From Rhodanobacter denitrificans (lineage in GTDB: Bacteria; Pseudomonadota; Gammaproteobacteria; Xanthomonadales; Rhodanobacteraceae), in the NCBI GenBank assembly GCA_003241385.1, contig QFPO01000001.1, positions 62,001-126,000 on the forward strand: 64,000 nucleotides of DNA, written 5' to 3'. A program made the position numbers and the translations under genes. The notes beneath the pieces are model-generated. The model made no database searches. It was not told the origin of the DNA and saw only the letters and a program-made list of their open reading frames with translations. Numbering within the stretch: the first letter of the stretch is position 1; each line of letters begins with the position of its first letter. Below, in pieces: positions 1 through 7,632 of the stretch.

Positions 1-15
1 ATTCGCGGGAGTGCT

Positions 16-1482
16 TCAGTACGACGGACATCCGGGGCAGAGCTCGAAATCCGCGACGAAGATTTCATCGCCGGTTCCGTGCTCTTTCAGCTCGTAGGCG
101 CCGATGTCGGCGGCTTTGCCGACGATGCGCGGGAAGCCCGTGCCGCGCTGGTCGAACGCATGGCCGTTGTCGTCACCTGCATCCACGGCCGGGCTGTCCG
201 GCGGCAGCGCATGAGTCCAGGTCGGGCCGCCGTTGTCGGCCAGCGCCCCGAGCATCGGATCATCGGAGAGGGTGTCGGCCGGCAGCTGCAGCGGCGAGTA
301 GCCGATCAGGTTGTGACTGCCGGACACCGCGGTCGTGTCGCCGCCGCTGCCGATGTCCGAAGACAGGCCACCGCTGCCGTCGTCGAGTATGTTGCCGGCG
401 ATGATGCTGTTGGCGATATGCGTGGGCACCTCGCCGGTGCCCAGCAGCAGCCCGGCTCCGTACGGCGCGTTCTCGGCGTTGCGCTCGATGTTGAGCGTGA
501 TGGTGCTGTTGATCACCGTCAGCTGCGAGGTCATGCCGATGTACAGGCCGGCGCCGATGATCGATTCGCCGGCGACATTGCCGGAAATGGTGCTGCTGAC
601 GATGTCGATCGGATCGCCGTATATCGCGTCCATCATCAGCAGGCCGCCATTGCTGCCCGCGGTGTTGTTGGCGATGGTGGTGTTTTGCACGGCGCCGCCG
701 CCGAACACCCAGGCTCCGCCCGATTGTCCCTTGAAACCATTGTCGGCGCCGCGGGCGGTATTGCCGGCGATGGTGGTTCGGACGAACTCCGCCCGTCCCA
801 TCGAGAACACGCCGCCGCCCACGCCGAAGCCACTCAGGTTCGCCGGACCATCACTGATCGCCCGATTACCGGTGATCGAGGTGTTGTCGAGATAGATCCC
901 GGCGGCGGCGTATACACCGCCGCCCATGGCGTTGCGATCGCCGTCGACTCGGGCCGTGCAGTCGCGTACAGCCGCATTCATCAGGAAAACAGTCCCGTTC
1001 GAAGCAATGCAGCCACCGCGGACGTGGCCTTCGGCGGGCTCGTTGCGCCCGTTGCGAACGGTGAGACCGTTGATCAGGAAGCCGCCGGCGCCCTCGTGCT
1101 GGAAGATGGGCGACTGGTCCTTGCCGTCGATGGCGAGCTGCTCGGCGGACGGGCCGACCAGGAATATCTCCTCCTGCGGTACACGTATAGCGCCGGTTTC
1201 CAGGGTGATCGCGCTGCAGGTCAGCTGGGACAGATCGATGGTGTCGCCGCTGCCGGCCTGCGTGTCGATCACCGCTCGCAGGCTGCCCGGCCCGCTGTCG
1301 TCGCAGTTCTCGATGATCCAGGTTTCGGTGCCATCGGGAGAGGCCGAGTCGGTCGTCGCCCGCGATGCAGCCGTGTCGATGAGAAGTGGGCCGGCCAGGA
1401 CGTGGGCGACCGTGAGGGTGCCGACGACGACCAGCACGAGGGGTTTGAGCCGCGGCATTCGCGGCGTATGAAGGGTGGACAT
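16..1482 (-). CDS. Exported parallel beta-helix protein with choice-of-anchor-Q-like C-terminus
   Basis: The protein is 488 aa. Its start was set at the ATG preceded by CAGGAG about nine bases upstream; the frame stays open further upstream but that part runs into the neighbouring gene and looks non-coding. An N-terminal hydrophobic stretch (residues about 12-32) is a signal peptide or anchor. The middle repeats short Asn/Gly/Thr-rich turns (TSITGN, TTIAGN, TTIANN, STISGN, STITLN), typical of right-handed beta-helix folds. Near the C-terminus, PAVDAGD, DQRG and DIGAYE are hallmarks of the choice-of-anchor-Q/CSLREA group of surface proteins. The last residues, EIFVADFELCPGC, resemble the tail of three other exported proteins here. 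It lies 50 bases after a second beta-helix gene, so the two are probably co-transcribed. Substrate and role are unknown; a surface adhesin or polysaccharide-interacting protein is an inference. Confidence 0.8.
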   Translation of the reverse strand: MSTLHTPRMPRLKPLVLVVVGTLTVAHVLAGPLLIDTAASRATTDSASPDGTETWIIENCDDSGPGSLRAVIDTQAGSGDTIDLSQLTCSAITLETGAIRVPQEEIFLVGPSAEQLAIDGKDQSPIFQHEGAGGFLINGLTVRNGRNEPAEGHVRGGCIASNGTVFLMNAAVRDCTARVDGDRNAMGGGVYAAAGIYLDNTSITGNRAISDGPANLSGFGVGGGVFSMGRAEFVRTTIAGNTARGADNGFKGQSGGAWVFGGGAVQNTTIANNTAGSNGGLLMMDAIYGDPIDIVSSTISGNVAGESIIGAGLYIGMTSQLTVINSTITLNIERNAENAPYGAGLLLGTGEVPTHIANSIIAGNILDDGSGGLSSDIGSGGDTTAVSGSHNLIGYSPLQLPADTLSDDPMLGALADNGGPTWTHALPPDSPAVDAGDDNGHAFDQRGTGFPRIVGKAADIGAYELKEHGTGDEIFVADFELCPGCPSY

Positions 1483-1532
1483 GACGAAGAACTCCTGGAT
1501 GGAGAGGGTTCCGGCATGCAGCCGGGAAGGGG

Positions 1533-2654
1533 TCAATCGACGCCGGCTTGGAAGCCGTCGCGGAAGATCAGATCGTCCGGGGTGGGCGCCGCCTCGAAAG
1601 CGCCGACGTCGATCGCGGCGCCTTGCACGCGCGCTCCGCCGTCGGCATCGAAAGTTCCCGCGCCGCCCTGTGGGCTGTCGGTGCCGCTGTCGATCAGCGG
1701 GGAGTGCGGCCGCAGGCGGGCATCGTCCACCGACACGAAGCCCGGATCCCCCGTGCCGGGCGCGATGTTGCCCGCGGGGGATCCTTCGATGGAGCCATAG
1801 TGCACTCGCGTCAGCACGACACCGGCGCCGTTGATCCACAGATCCTGCGTATCGGCGTCGGCATCATTGCCCCAGGTCACGCTGTTGCTCAGATGGATCA
1901 GGCCATTGCCGAAGGTGATCAGCGTGATGCCGCTGCCGAGCCAGCCATCGCCGCTCGACTGCGTGCCGGTGACGGTGATCTGCGCCAGATGGGCGATGGC
2001 ACCGGCGTAGGCGTCCACCCGGAGGCCGCCGTTGTTGAGTGCGGCTCCGTCACGCACGTAGATGTTGCGGGCGGTCAAGGTTCCCCGGTTGCTGAGGTTG
2101 ACCGAGGCGTGAGAGCCGAACGGTGCGAAACAGTCGTGCGCGTGAATGCGATCGAGCGAAGCGGAGTGGCCGGATTCGATCGAGCCTCGCAGGCAGGCGC
2201 CGTTGGCCTCCTGGGTGAAGCCGGGATTGGTGAAGCTGAGGTCGATCAGGTACACCAGGTTGTCGTCCTGGCCGAGCAGCGAATGCAGACTGAAGCCCAG
2301 CGCGACGCGGTTGGCCGTGCCGACCAGGGTGGTCAGCGCCGGATCGAACCGCTTGGACTGGCAACTCAGGTTCGCACCCGACCAGCCACCCGACAGCTCG
2401 ATCAGCCGCTTCGATCCGCGCGGCACGATGTCGTACGAGAGCGCATGGCTGTTGGTATAGACACCCTCACGGAGCCGGATCGAGAAGGTGGAATCCATGC
2501 TGGTGTTGGCCTCCGCGATGGCGTTGGCCAGTTGCTGGCTGTCCCCTACGCAGCGAATGGTCAGTGCGTGGCCGGGGCCGGCGACCGACAGGAGGGCAAG
2601 GCTCGCCAGTACGGCGGCCTTCGCCGACAGGGACAGCTTGGGAAGATGAAACAC
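1533..2654 (-). CDS. Exported beta-helix protein with C-terminal FRDGF tail
   Basis: The protein is 373 aa. It has a clear Sec signal peptide (Lys, then a hydrophobic core AAVLASLALLSV, then a GHA-type cleavage site near residue 30). The mature part begins with LTIRCVGDSQQLANAIAEAN, the usual opening of pectate-lyase-like/choice-of-anchor proteins. Near the end, DSGTD, VQGAAIDVGAFE and PTPDDLIFRDGFQ form the same C-terminal layout as the downstream gene. No catalytic signature of a polysaccharide lyase was recognised, so it is named by fold only. It precedes the 16-1482 gene by 50 bases on the same strand; they are distant paralogues and probably one transcription unit. Confidence 0.8.
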   Translation of the reverse strand: MFHLPKLSLSAKAAVLASLALLSVAGPGHALTIRCVGDSQQLANAIAEANTSMDSTFSIRLREGVYTNSHALSYDIVPRGSKRLIELSGGWSGANLSCQSKRFDPALTTLVGTANRVALGFSLHSLLGQDDNLVYLIDLSFTNPGFTQEANGACLRGSIESGHSASLDRIHAHDCFAPFGSHASVNLSNRGTLTARNIYVRDGAALNNGGLRVDAYAGAIAHLAQITVTGTQSSGDGWLGSGITLITFGNGLIHLSNSVTWGNDADADTQDLWINGAGVVLTRVHYGSIEGSPAGNIAPGTGDPGFVSVDDARLRPHSPLIDSGTDSPQGGAGTFDADGGARVQGAAIDVGAFEAAPTPDDLIFRDGFQAGVD

Positions 2655-2773
2655 GGACGATGCCTCGGTCGCCGACCCGGGACGGGTGGGTTCGGTGCCA
2701 GGATGGAGCGGGGCATGAGCTGTCGACCTGACCGCCGTCCAACCTCTGCATTACCGAAACATTGTGTTATTCA

Positions 2774-4558
2774 TCAGTGAGTTGCGATGGTCGTCCGGGC
2801 CAGCAGCAGGCGCGGAACAGCCGCCGAGAGCGGTGCGTAGGGTGGATCGAACGGACGCTCCGCCGCGACCGGGCGGGCCAGCTGCGCCGCCAGCAGCCGG
2901 GCTTCGTCGGCCAGCACGGTCCCGAGCGCGCCGTGCTGCTCGGCCAGCAGCAAGGCGACCCGGGCCGCTGCAGCGTCTCCGCGGTGCAGCGCGCGTCGGG
3001 CATCGAGCAACGCCTGCGCGGCCGGGTTGGCGATCGGTTCCAGCCCGGTCGCCCGGTCCGGAAACAGGCGTGCACCCACCAGGACGGTCTGCGTACGCAT
3101 CGGATCGTTGCCGCCGTCGTTGGCGAACAGACCGACAGCGAGGTCGAATTCCACGCGCGCCGATGGATCCTCGCCCTGGAGGGCATGCAACTGGGCCAGC
3201 AGCAGGGTCAGGTCGATGCGATCGGTGATTCGCATCGATTGTTCGGCATTGACGCGCGCCGCTTCGAACAGGGCCATGGCCGAGGTCGTGTCGCCGGCCA
3301 GCATGGCGGCGAAACCCGCACTGACCTGGGCGCGGTGGCGAATGTCGTCCCGGCCATTGTTCCGCGCTTCGGCAAAAGCACGTTCCCAGGCCTCCCGGGC
3401 CGCCTGGTGATCGCCGCGGCTCCAGGCAATGCGGCCGGCCAGAAACTCCCAGGCGGCTGCGTCGGTGTTGCGCGGCAGAGCGAGGAGCTGGGCTTCGGCA
3501 CCCTCGACGTCGCCGAACGAAGCACGATCGGCCACCGCCGACTCCAGCCGGCGGATGCCCAGCGCGTGCACCTCGATCTTGCGGATCTCGCGCAACGCCG
3601 GTTCGCGCTGGCCGAGGTAGTGATACAGGTGCGCCCGGGCCAGACGCAGGCGCCAGGCGCCGGGTTCCAGATCCAGAACCGCGCCAGCGTAACGGATGAT
3701 GTCTCGGGGGGCGCCGCGATGCTCGGCCTCGACATAGCGCAGCATGGCATTGAGATAAGGGTCATCCAGTGGCCGGATGCGTTCTCTTGCCCTGGCCAGC
3801 CAGCCTTCCGCCAGCTGCGGATCGCCGGCGCCGATGTCCCACAGGCCTGTCAGCAGCGCGGGCCAGGGCGTGCGCCGATCGGCTTCGTGCAAGGTCTCGA
3901 GCACGGCACGCGCCCGTGGCCGATCGCCGGTATCGTCGTAACGCACGGCGATGGCGAGCTGCGTCGACGTGTCGGTATTGTCCGCATGGATGCGTTCGGA
4001 GGTGATGCCATAGCCGGGGTCGATCGGCTGGCCAGGAGCGGACGGCCACCGTAGCCACGCCGCCCAGATCAGCAGCGCCAGCGCGGCAACGGCTGGCAGA
4101 ATCGTCGCTACGCCGAAGCGACGCGGTCGCCTGACGGCCGGCTCGACGGCCGCTGCGTCGGCACGCACGGCGACCGGTTCCTCGGCCGTCACGTCCGGCT
4201 CCTGGTCTGCGGACGGGGCGTCGGTCTGGACGGTGACGTCGGCATCGAAGCGGATACCGACACCGCGCAGGGTCACCACATGCCTGCCCTCGGTGCCGAG
4301 CAGGGCGCGGACCCGGAATACGGCCTGGGTCAGCGCTTCGTCGGAAACGATCTGACCGCCGGACCACAATGCTTCGTACAAGACATCGCGCGGGATCACA
4401 CGGCGCGGTGCCCGGCACAGCAGCAGAAGCAGGTCGAACACGCGGCGGGGCACCTTGCGCTCACGCCCGTCGACGAAGACACGCCGGCCCTGTGTTTCCA
4501 CCACGACATTGCCGAAGCGGTAACGCCGACTCGGCTCCGCATGCCAAATCCGAACCAT
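2774..4558 (-). CDS. Membrane-anchored winged-helix (OmpR/CadC-type) regulator with TPR-rich C-terminus
   Basis: The protein is 594 aa. Residues about 12-107 form an OmpR-type effector domain; visible parts include FLR-like RRVFDLLLLLC, VIPRDVLYEALW, SDEALTQAVFRVRALL and the wing HVVTLRGVGIRF. A single transmembrane helix follows at about residues 160-180 (LPAVAALALLIWAAWL). The rest is alpha-helical with repeated Ala/Leu/Arg patterns like degenerate TPRs, ending in LLARTTIA. This is the architecture of one-component regulators such as CadC, which bind DNA from the inner membrane with a periplasmic sensor. It is upstream of, and co-directional with, the two beta-helix genes, so it may control them; that is inference. 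No strong ribosome binding site is visible before the chosen ATG. Confidence 0.8.
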   Translation of the reverse strand: MVRIWHAEPSRRYRFGNVVVETQGRRVFVDGRERKVPRRVFDLLLLLCRAPRRVIPRDVLYEALWSGGQIVSDEALTQAVFRVRALLGTEGRHVVTLRGVGIRFDADVTVQTDAPSADQEPDVTAEEPVAVRADAAAVEPAVRRPRRFGVATILPAVAALALLIWAAWLRWPSAPGQPIDPGYGITSERIHADNTDTSTQLAIAVRYDDTGDRPRARAVLETLHEADRRTPWPALLTGLWDIGAGDPQLAEGWLARARERIRPLDDPYLNAMLRYVEAEHRGAPRDIIRYAGAVLDLEPGAWRLRLARAHLYHYLGQREPALREIRKIEVHALGIRRLESAVADRASFGDVEGAEAQLLALPRNTDAAAWEFLAGRIAWSRGDHQAAREAWERAFAEARNNGRDDIRHRAQVSAGFAAMLAGDTTSAMALFEAARVNAEQSMRITDRIDLTLLLAQLHALQGEDPSARVEFDLAVGLFANDGGNDPMRTQTVLVGARLFPDRATGLEPIANPAAQALLDARRALHRGDAAAARVALLLAEQHGALGTVLADEARLLAAQLARPVAAERPFDPPYAPLSAAVPRLLLARTTIATH

Positions 4559-4619
4559 AGATGACGGTATATCCCCGACGCCGACGACCTGACCTTACCC
4601 ACGATGCGCGCATACCGGC

Positions 4620-5237
4620 TTAGATACATCCGCTGCCGGTGCGTCTGGCAGAAAGTTTAAGCGGCAATGCTGGCGCAGTTCGAGCGCCGGACACGAGCGA
4701 AAAGACATGGCCCGCACGTCCGATGGACATATGCCGGAACCCAATGAGACGGAGCGCCGCTTCAGGCTTCGGGTCCTGGGTCTGGAGCCTCTCTGGCAGA
4801 CCGCGACAGGGTCGGGCACTGCCTCGGCACGGCACACGCTTTCGTCCCGCCTCGAGCCGATGGGCGACAACGGCAAGTAGCCATCGCCGATCAGCACGCC
4901 GCTGCCCGGGAACAGCACCTCGACCCCGGCTCCGGGATCGACTCGGGCGGCCGGTAGCAGTTGACCATCCGGTGCGCGCAGGTGTGCGTGCTTCCGCTTC
5001 GCGGAACCGTCGGAACTCGTCGGCAGGCACGGTCCAGCGCGCAACCAGGCCTTCCCCACGGCGCAAGCCCTGTACGCGCCCTGCGCAGCGCAGATAGCGA
5101 AAGAAGGCTGCCGTTCCAAGTAACGCCGGAACATGCCCAGCCAGCCAGGGCGTGCCGTCGCTGTCGTGGACGCGCATGTCGATCAAGCCCGCGACGACCG
5201 ATGAGATGCCGGCCACACCGAGCACCCCCGACACCAT
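4620..5237 (-). pseudogene. Frameshifted remnant of a small membrane protein
   Basis: The first part, read from 5237, looks like a real protein. It has two hydrophobic helices (GVLGVAGISSVVAGLI and WLAGHVPALLGTAAFF), a basic loop, then WTVPADEFRRFREAE. At about position 4990 that frame turns into Arg/Pro-rich nonsense, while the neighbouring frame takes over sensibly with LRAPDGQLLPAARVDPG, VEVLFPGSGVLIGDGYLPL. The join is consistent with one single-base frameshift. Downstream of about 4880 no frame is convincing, so the 3' part is decayed or foreign. The parent is probably a 150-200 aa membrane protein of unknown function. It sits in the accessory patch just before hipBA. Confidence 0.4.
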
Positions 5238-5390
5238 GGCATTGCGCCTTGAACGGATGCCCCGGCTCCTGGATGTTTGGCCATCGTCGCCCGTCGGCGA
5301 GAAGGCCCTTCTCGAGAAGGTCTACTCCGCCCCGTTTTCGCAGTCGATGTCGCGGATGGTGAGGCGCGGCGAGACGGTGTCAGCGCCTTT

Positions 5391-5471
5391 GGACTACAAG
5401 TCCTCATGATCGTGTGGATTTTCACACTTCGAGGTGGCGTGAGTTAGAAATCCTCACAATTGAAAGGATTT
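5391..5471 (+). promoter_or_regulatory. Probable HipB operator/promoter region with three inverted repeats
   Basis: Three inverted repeats lie upstream of hipB in an AT-rich stretch. They are GGACT-ACA-AGTCC (5391-5403), GTGTG-GATTTT-CACAC (5412-5427) and AAATCC-N12-GGATTT (5448-5471). The element TCCTCA occurs at 5401-5406 and 5451-5456, and related GGATTT-type half-sites recur. Known HipB operators of Escherichia coli have paired TATCC/GGATA half-sites, so the third repeat is the closest match in spirit. Promoter hexamers could not be fixed with confidence; TTGAAA at 5460-5465 is a possible -35-like element. Autorepression of hipBA by HipB binding here is inferred. Confidence 0.55.
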
Positions 5472-5526
5472 TTATGTAGGATGCGTACCTTCACACCGGG
5501 AATCCGCTCGATCGCGAGGATTATGC

Positions 5527-5793
5527 ATGAAGATAACGATCGAAACTGCCGAGCAACTGGGGCCCCTGGTGCGGGCGGTTCGCAAGGCCCAGGGCATCCG
5601 CCAGGATGATGCGGCCGGCAGTATCGGCGTCAGCGAGAACTTCCTGGGCAAGATCGAGCGCGGTGGCGCCACGGTCCAGTGGGGGAAGCTGTTCGGCGTG
5701 CTCAAGGACCTGGGCATCCATGTCCTGGTCGATGTGCCGGACGAGATCGCCAGAAAGGTACGGACGGCTCGCACGAAGGGACGCGCGGAATGA
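5527..5793 (+). CDS. hipB: HipB-family antitoxin, XRE-type helix-turn-helix
   Basis: The protein is 88 aa, the same size as the E. coli antitoxin. A Cro/C1-type helix-turn-helix spans about residues 12-65: LVRAVRKAQGIRQDDAAG is the first helical pair, and SENFLGKIERG contains the recognition helix. It ends in a short basic tail (RKVRTARTKGR). The ATG is preceded by GAGG at a suitable distance. Its stop overlaps the start of hipA as ATGA, the standard coupling of this toxin-antitoxin pair. HipB neutralises HipA and represses the operon. Its immediate upstream DNA is AT-rich and palindromic, unlike the GC-rich surroundings. Confidence 0.88.
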   Translation: MKITIETAEQLGPLVRAVRKAQGIRQDDAAGSIGVSENFLGKIERGGATVQWGKLFGVLKDLGIHVLVDVPDEIARKVRTARTKGRAE

Positions 5794-7103
5794 CCGGGCG
5801 ATCCCTGACGGCCTGGGTCGACGACACCTCGATCGGCACGTTGGAAGAAGCCTCCGGTATCTGGTGCTTCCAGTATCAGCAGGCGTGGCTGGAGCACTCA
5901 CGAGCATACGCCTTGAGCCCGTCGCTGCCACTGCAGGTCGATCCGGTCGAGGACGGCGGGTCGCAGCGGCCGGTACAGTGGTACTTCGACAACCTGCTGC
6001 CGGAGGAGGGGCAAAGACAGCTGTTGGCGAAGGATGCCCGCATCGACGTGGCCGATGCGTTCGCGTTGCTGGACTACTACGGCGCCGAGTCGGCCGGCTC
6101 GGTGAGCCTGCTGCCGCCTGAGACCTTGCCAATGGCCAGGGAGGGATTCGTGCCTCTCTCCGACGATGACCTGTCGGCGCGGATCCGGAAGCTGCCCACC
6201 ATTCCGCTGGTGCATGGGGCGGTGAAGCGCATGTCACTCGCCGGCGCGCAGCACAAACTGGCGGTCGCGGTCAGGGATGGCGCGTTGTTCGAGCCGGTGG
6301 GATCGGAACCCTCCACGCACATCCTGAAGCCGGATCACCCAGACCCGGACTATCCGCACAGCGTGGCCAACGAATGGTTCGTGATGACGTTGGCCCGTCG
6401 GATGGGGTTGGAGGTGCCTGCCGTCGAGCGTCGCTACGTGTCGGAGCCGGTGTACCTGATCGAGCGCTTCGACCGGTGGAGGGATGGGGAGCGCTATCGG
6501 CGACGGCATGCGATCGATGCCTGCCAGTTGCTGGGGCTGGATCGCAGCTTCAAGTACACGCAAGGCAGCATGGAAAGCCTGGCCAGGATCGCCGAGGCTT
6601 GCCGCAACAAGGCGCAGGCGCGCGTGCGTCTCTTCAACTGGTTGGTCTTCAACGTGCTGACTGGGAACGACGACGCGCACCTGAAGAATCTGAGCTTCTT
6701 GGTCGATGCGGATGGGGTGCAACTGGCGCCGCACTACGACCTGCTGTGTACGGCCAGCTATGACGCACCGCTATTCGGCAAGCAGGGCTGGCCGGACCAA
6801 ACGCAGATGGCTTGGCCGATCTTGGGTGCTACCCGCTTCTCAGACGTCAGTCACGCCTTGCTGCTGGAGGCGGGCGGGGTGCTTGGCATACGTCCTTCGC
6901 AGGCAAACCGCATGCTCCAAGTGCAGCGTGACCGGATCGTTGACGAAGCCACCCGGCTCTATTCGGAAGTGCAGGCCGATGCCGAGGTGCGGGCGCAGCA
7001 ACGCTCGGATCTGGCGCCGATGATCGATGGTGAGCTCCGGTGCATGCGAGGCATCGTTCAAGTGGTCATTCGTGACATGACGCAGAAACTGCAAGCGGCT
7101 TGA
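5790..7103 (+). CDS. hipA: HipA serine/threonine-protein kinase toxin
   Basis: The protein is 437 aa. In E. coli HipA phosphorylates glutamyl-tRNA synthetase and causes growth arrest and persistence. The N-terminal subdomain carries FDNLLPEEGQR and YYGAESAGSV. The loop MSLAGAQHK keeps Ser149, equivalent to the regulatory autophosphorylated serine. Lys180 in THILKPD is the likely ATP-binding lysine. The catalytic segment is GNDDAHLKN with Asp295 as base, followed by YDL (Asp317) for metal binding. All key residues are intact, so the toxin is predicted to be active. The start overlaps hipB by four bases. The target kinase substrate in this organism cannot be read from sequence. Confidence 0.9.
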   Translation: MTGRSLTAWVDDTSIGTLEEASGIWCFQYQQAWLEHSRAYALSPSLPLQVDPVEDGGSQRPVQWYFDNLLPEEGQRQLLAKDARIDVADAFALLDYYGAESAGSVSLLPPETLPMAREGFVPLSDDDLSARIRKLPTIPLVHGAVKRMSLAGAQHKLAVAVRDGALFEPVGSEPSTHILKPDHPDPDYPHSVANEWFVMTLARRMGLEVPAVERRYVSEPVYLIERFDRWRDGERYRRRHAIDACQLLGLDRSFKYTQGSMESLARIAEACRNKAQARVRLFNWLVFNVLTGNDDAHLKNLSFLVDADGVQLAPHYDLLCTASYDAPLFGKQGWPDQTQMAWPILGATRFSDVSHALLLEAGGVLGIRPSQANRMLQVQRDRIVDEATRLYSEVQADAEVRAQQRSDLAPMIDGELRCMRGIVQVVIRDMTQKLQAA

Positions 7104-7184
7104 AGCGATTGGGATGACGGCGGTGGGATACCGGAAGCCGACGATACGGTTCTGCTCGGGCCGTTCCTCGGAGAACCGGTGCAT

Positions 7185-7240
7185 GATCTGCGTCTTCATG
7201 CGACCGCTTCGCGGACTTTGCCGTGAAGAAACGAACGCTG
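7185..7240 (-). repeat. Possible dispersed repeat fragment between hipA and the tRNA gene
   Basis: No convincing gene lies between the hipA stop and the tRNA terminator. On the minus strand this stretch encodes RFFTAKSAKRSHEDAD. Peptides of the FTAKSAK-x-AKE type recur in spurious small ORFs of many proteobacterial genomes because they come from a short dispersed DNA repeat containing a GC-rich palindrome (here the GCTTCGCGG region). This is recognition from memory, with only one copy in view. Confidence 0.3.
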
Positions 7241-7301
7241 CGCTGGACCGGGCGAGCGGGCACACTCGCCGGCGCCGTTTGCTGACACGATGCAGACACG
7301 A

Positions 7302-7326
7302 AAAAGCCGGCGCGTGGCCGGCTTTT
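7302..7326 (-). terminator. Intrinsic terminator of tRNA-Pro
   Basis: A perfect hairpin AAAAGCCGGC / GCCGGCTTTT with a five-base loop. On the minus strand it is followed by a T run, placing it 13 bases after the tRNA 3' end. On the plus strand it could also stop transcripts coming from hipBA. Confidence 0.8.
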
Positions 7327-7338
7327 CGTTGACCTGTT

Positions 7339-7415
7339 TGGTCGGGGAGACAGGATTTGAACCTGCGACTTCTACGTCCCGAACGTAGCGCTCTACCAGG
7401 CTGAGCTACACCCCG
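7339..7415 (-). tRNA. tRNA-Pro, anticodon CGG
   Basis: A 77-nt cloverleaf including an encoded CCA. The acceptor is CGGGGTG with CTCCCCG, discriminator A, then CCA. The D arm is GCTC/GAGC. The anticodon stem CTACG/CGTAG encloses the loop TTCGGGA, giving anticodon CGG. The T arm is GCAGG-TTCAAAT-CCTGT. The acceptor has a U6-U67 mismatch that would normally be a Watson-Crick pair. A terminator follows directly. Confidence 0.95.
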
Positions 7416-7632
7416 AAGCACCTGCCCGAACGAGCAGGGGCGCGAATGTTAACGACTGAGCGGGAGGCGTGCAAGCCTTGTCGATCGATCCGTGTCGGGT
7501 GCGATGCGGCCGGCCGGCGGCGGCGCTGCGGCAGCACGGCCGGGGACGCTGCGAACGGCGGTTCTGGTACGCTTTCTGGCTGCGTACGCGGCCGGTGCGG
7601 CCGGTACGCGCGATCAAACCTCGAGGAACCCG

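Noticed and set aside
5391..5404. tRNA remnant around GGACTACAAGTCC as an attachment site
   Set aside because: It is a short hairpin without flanking D or T arm sequence; an operator is the simpler reading.
5152..5409. An 85-codon plus-strand frame before hipB
   Set aside because: No ribosome binding site or domain was seen and it lies across a better-supported minus-strand remnant and the operator repeats.
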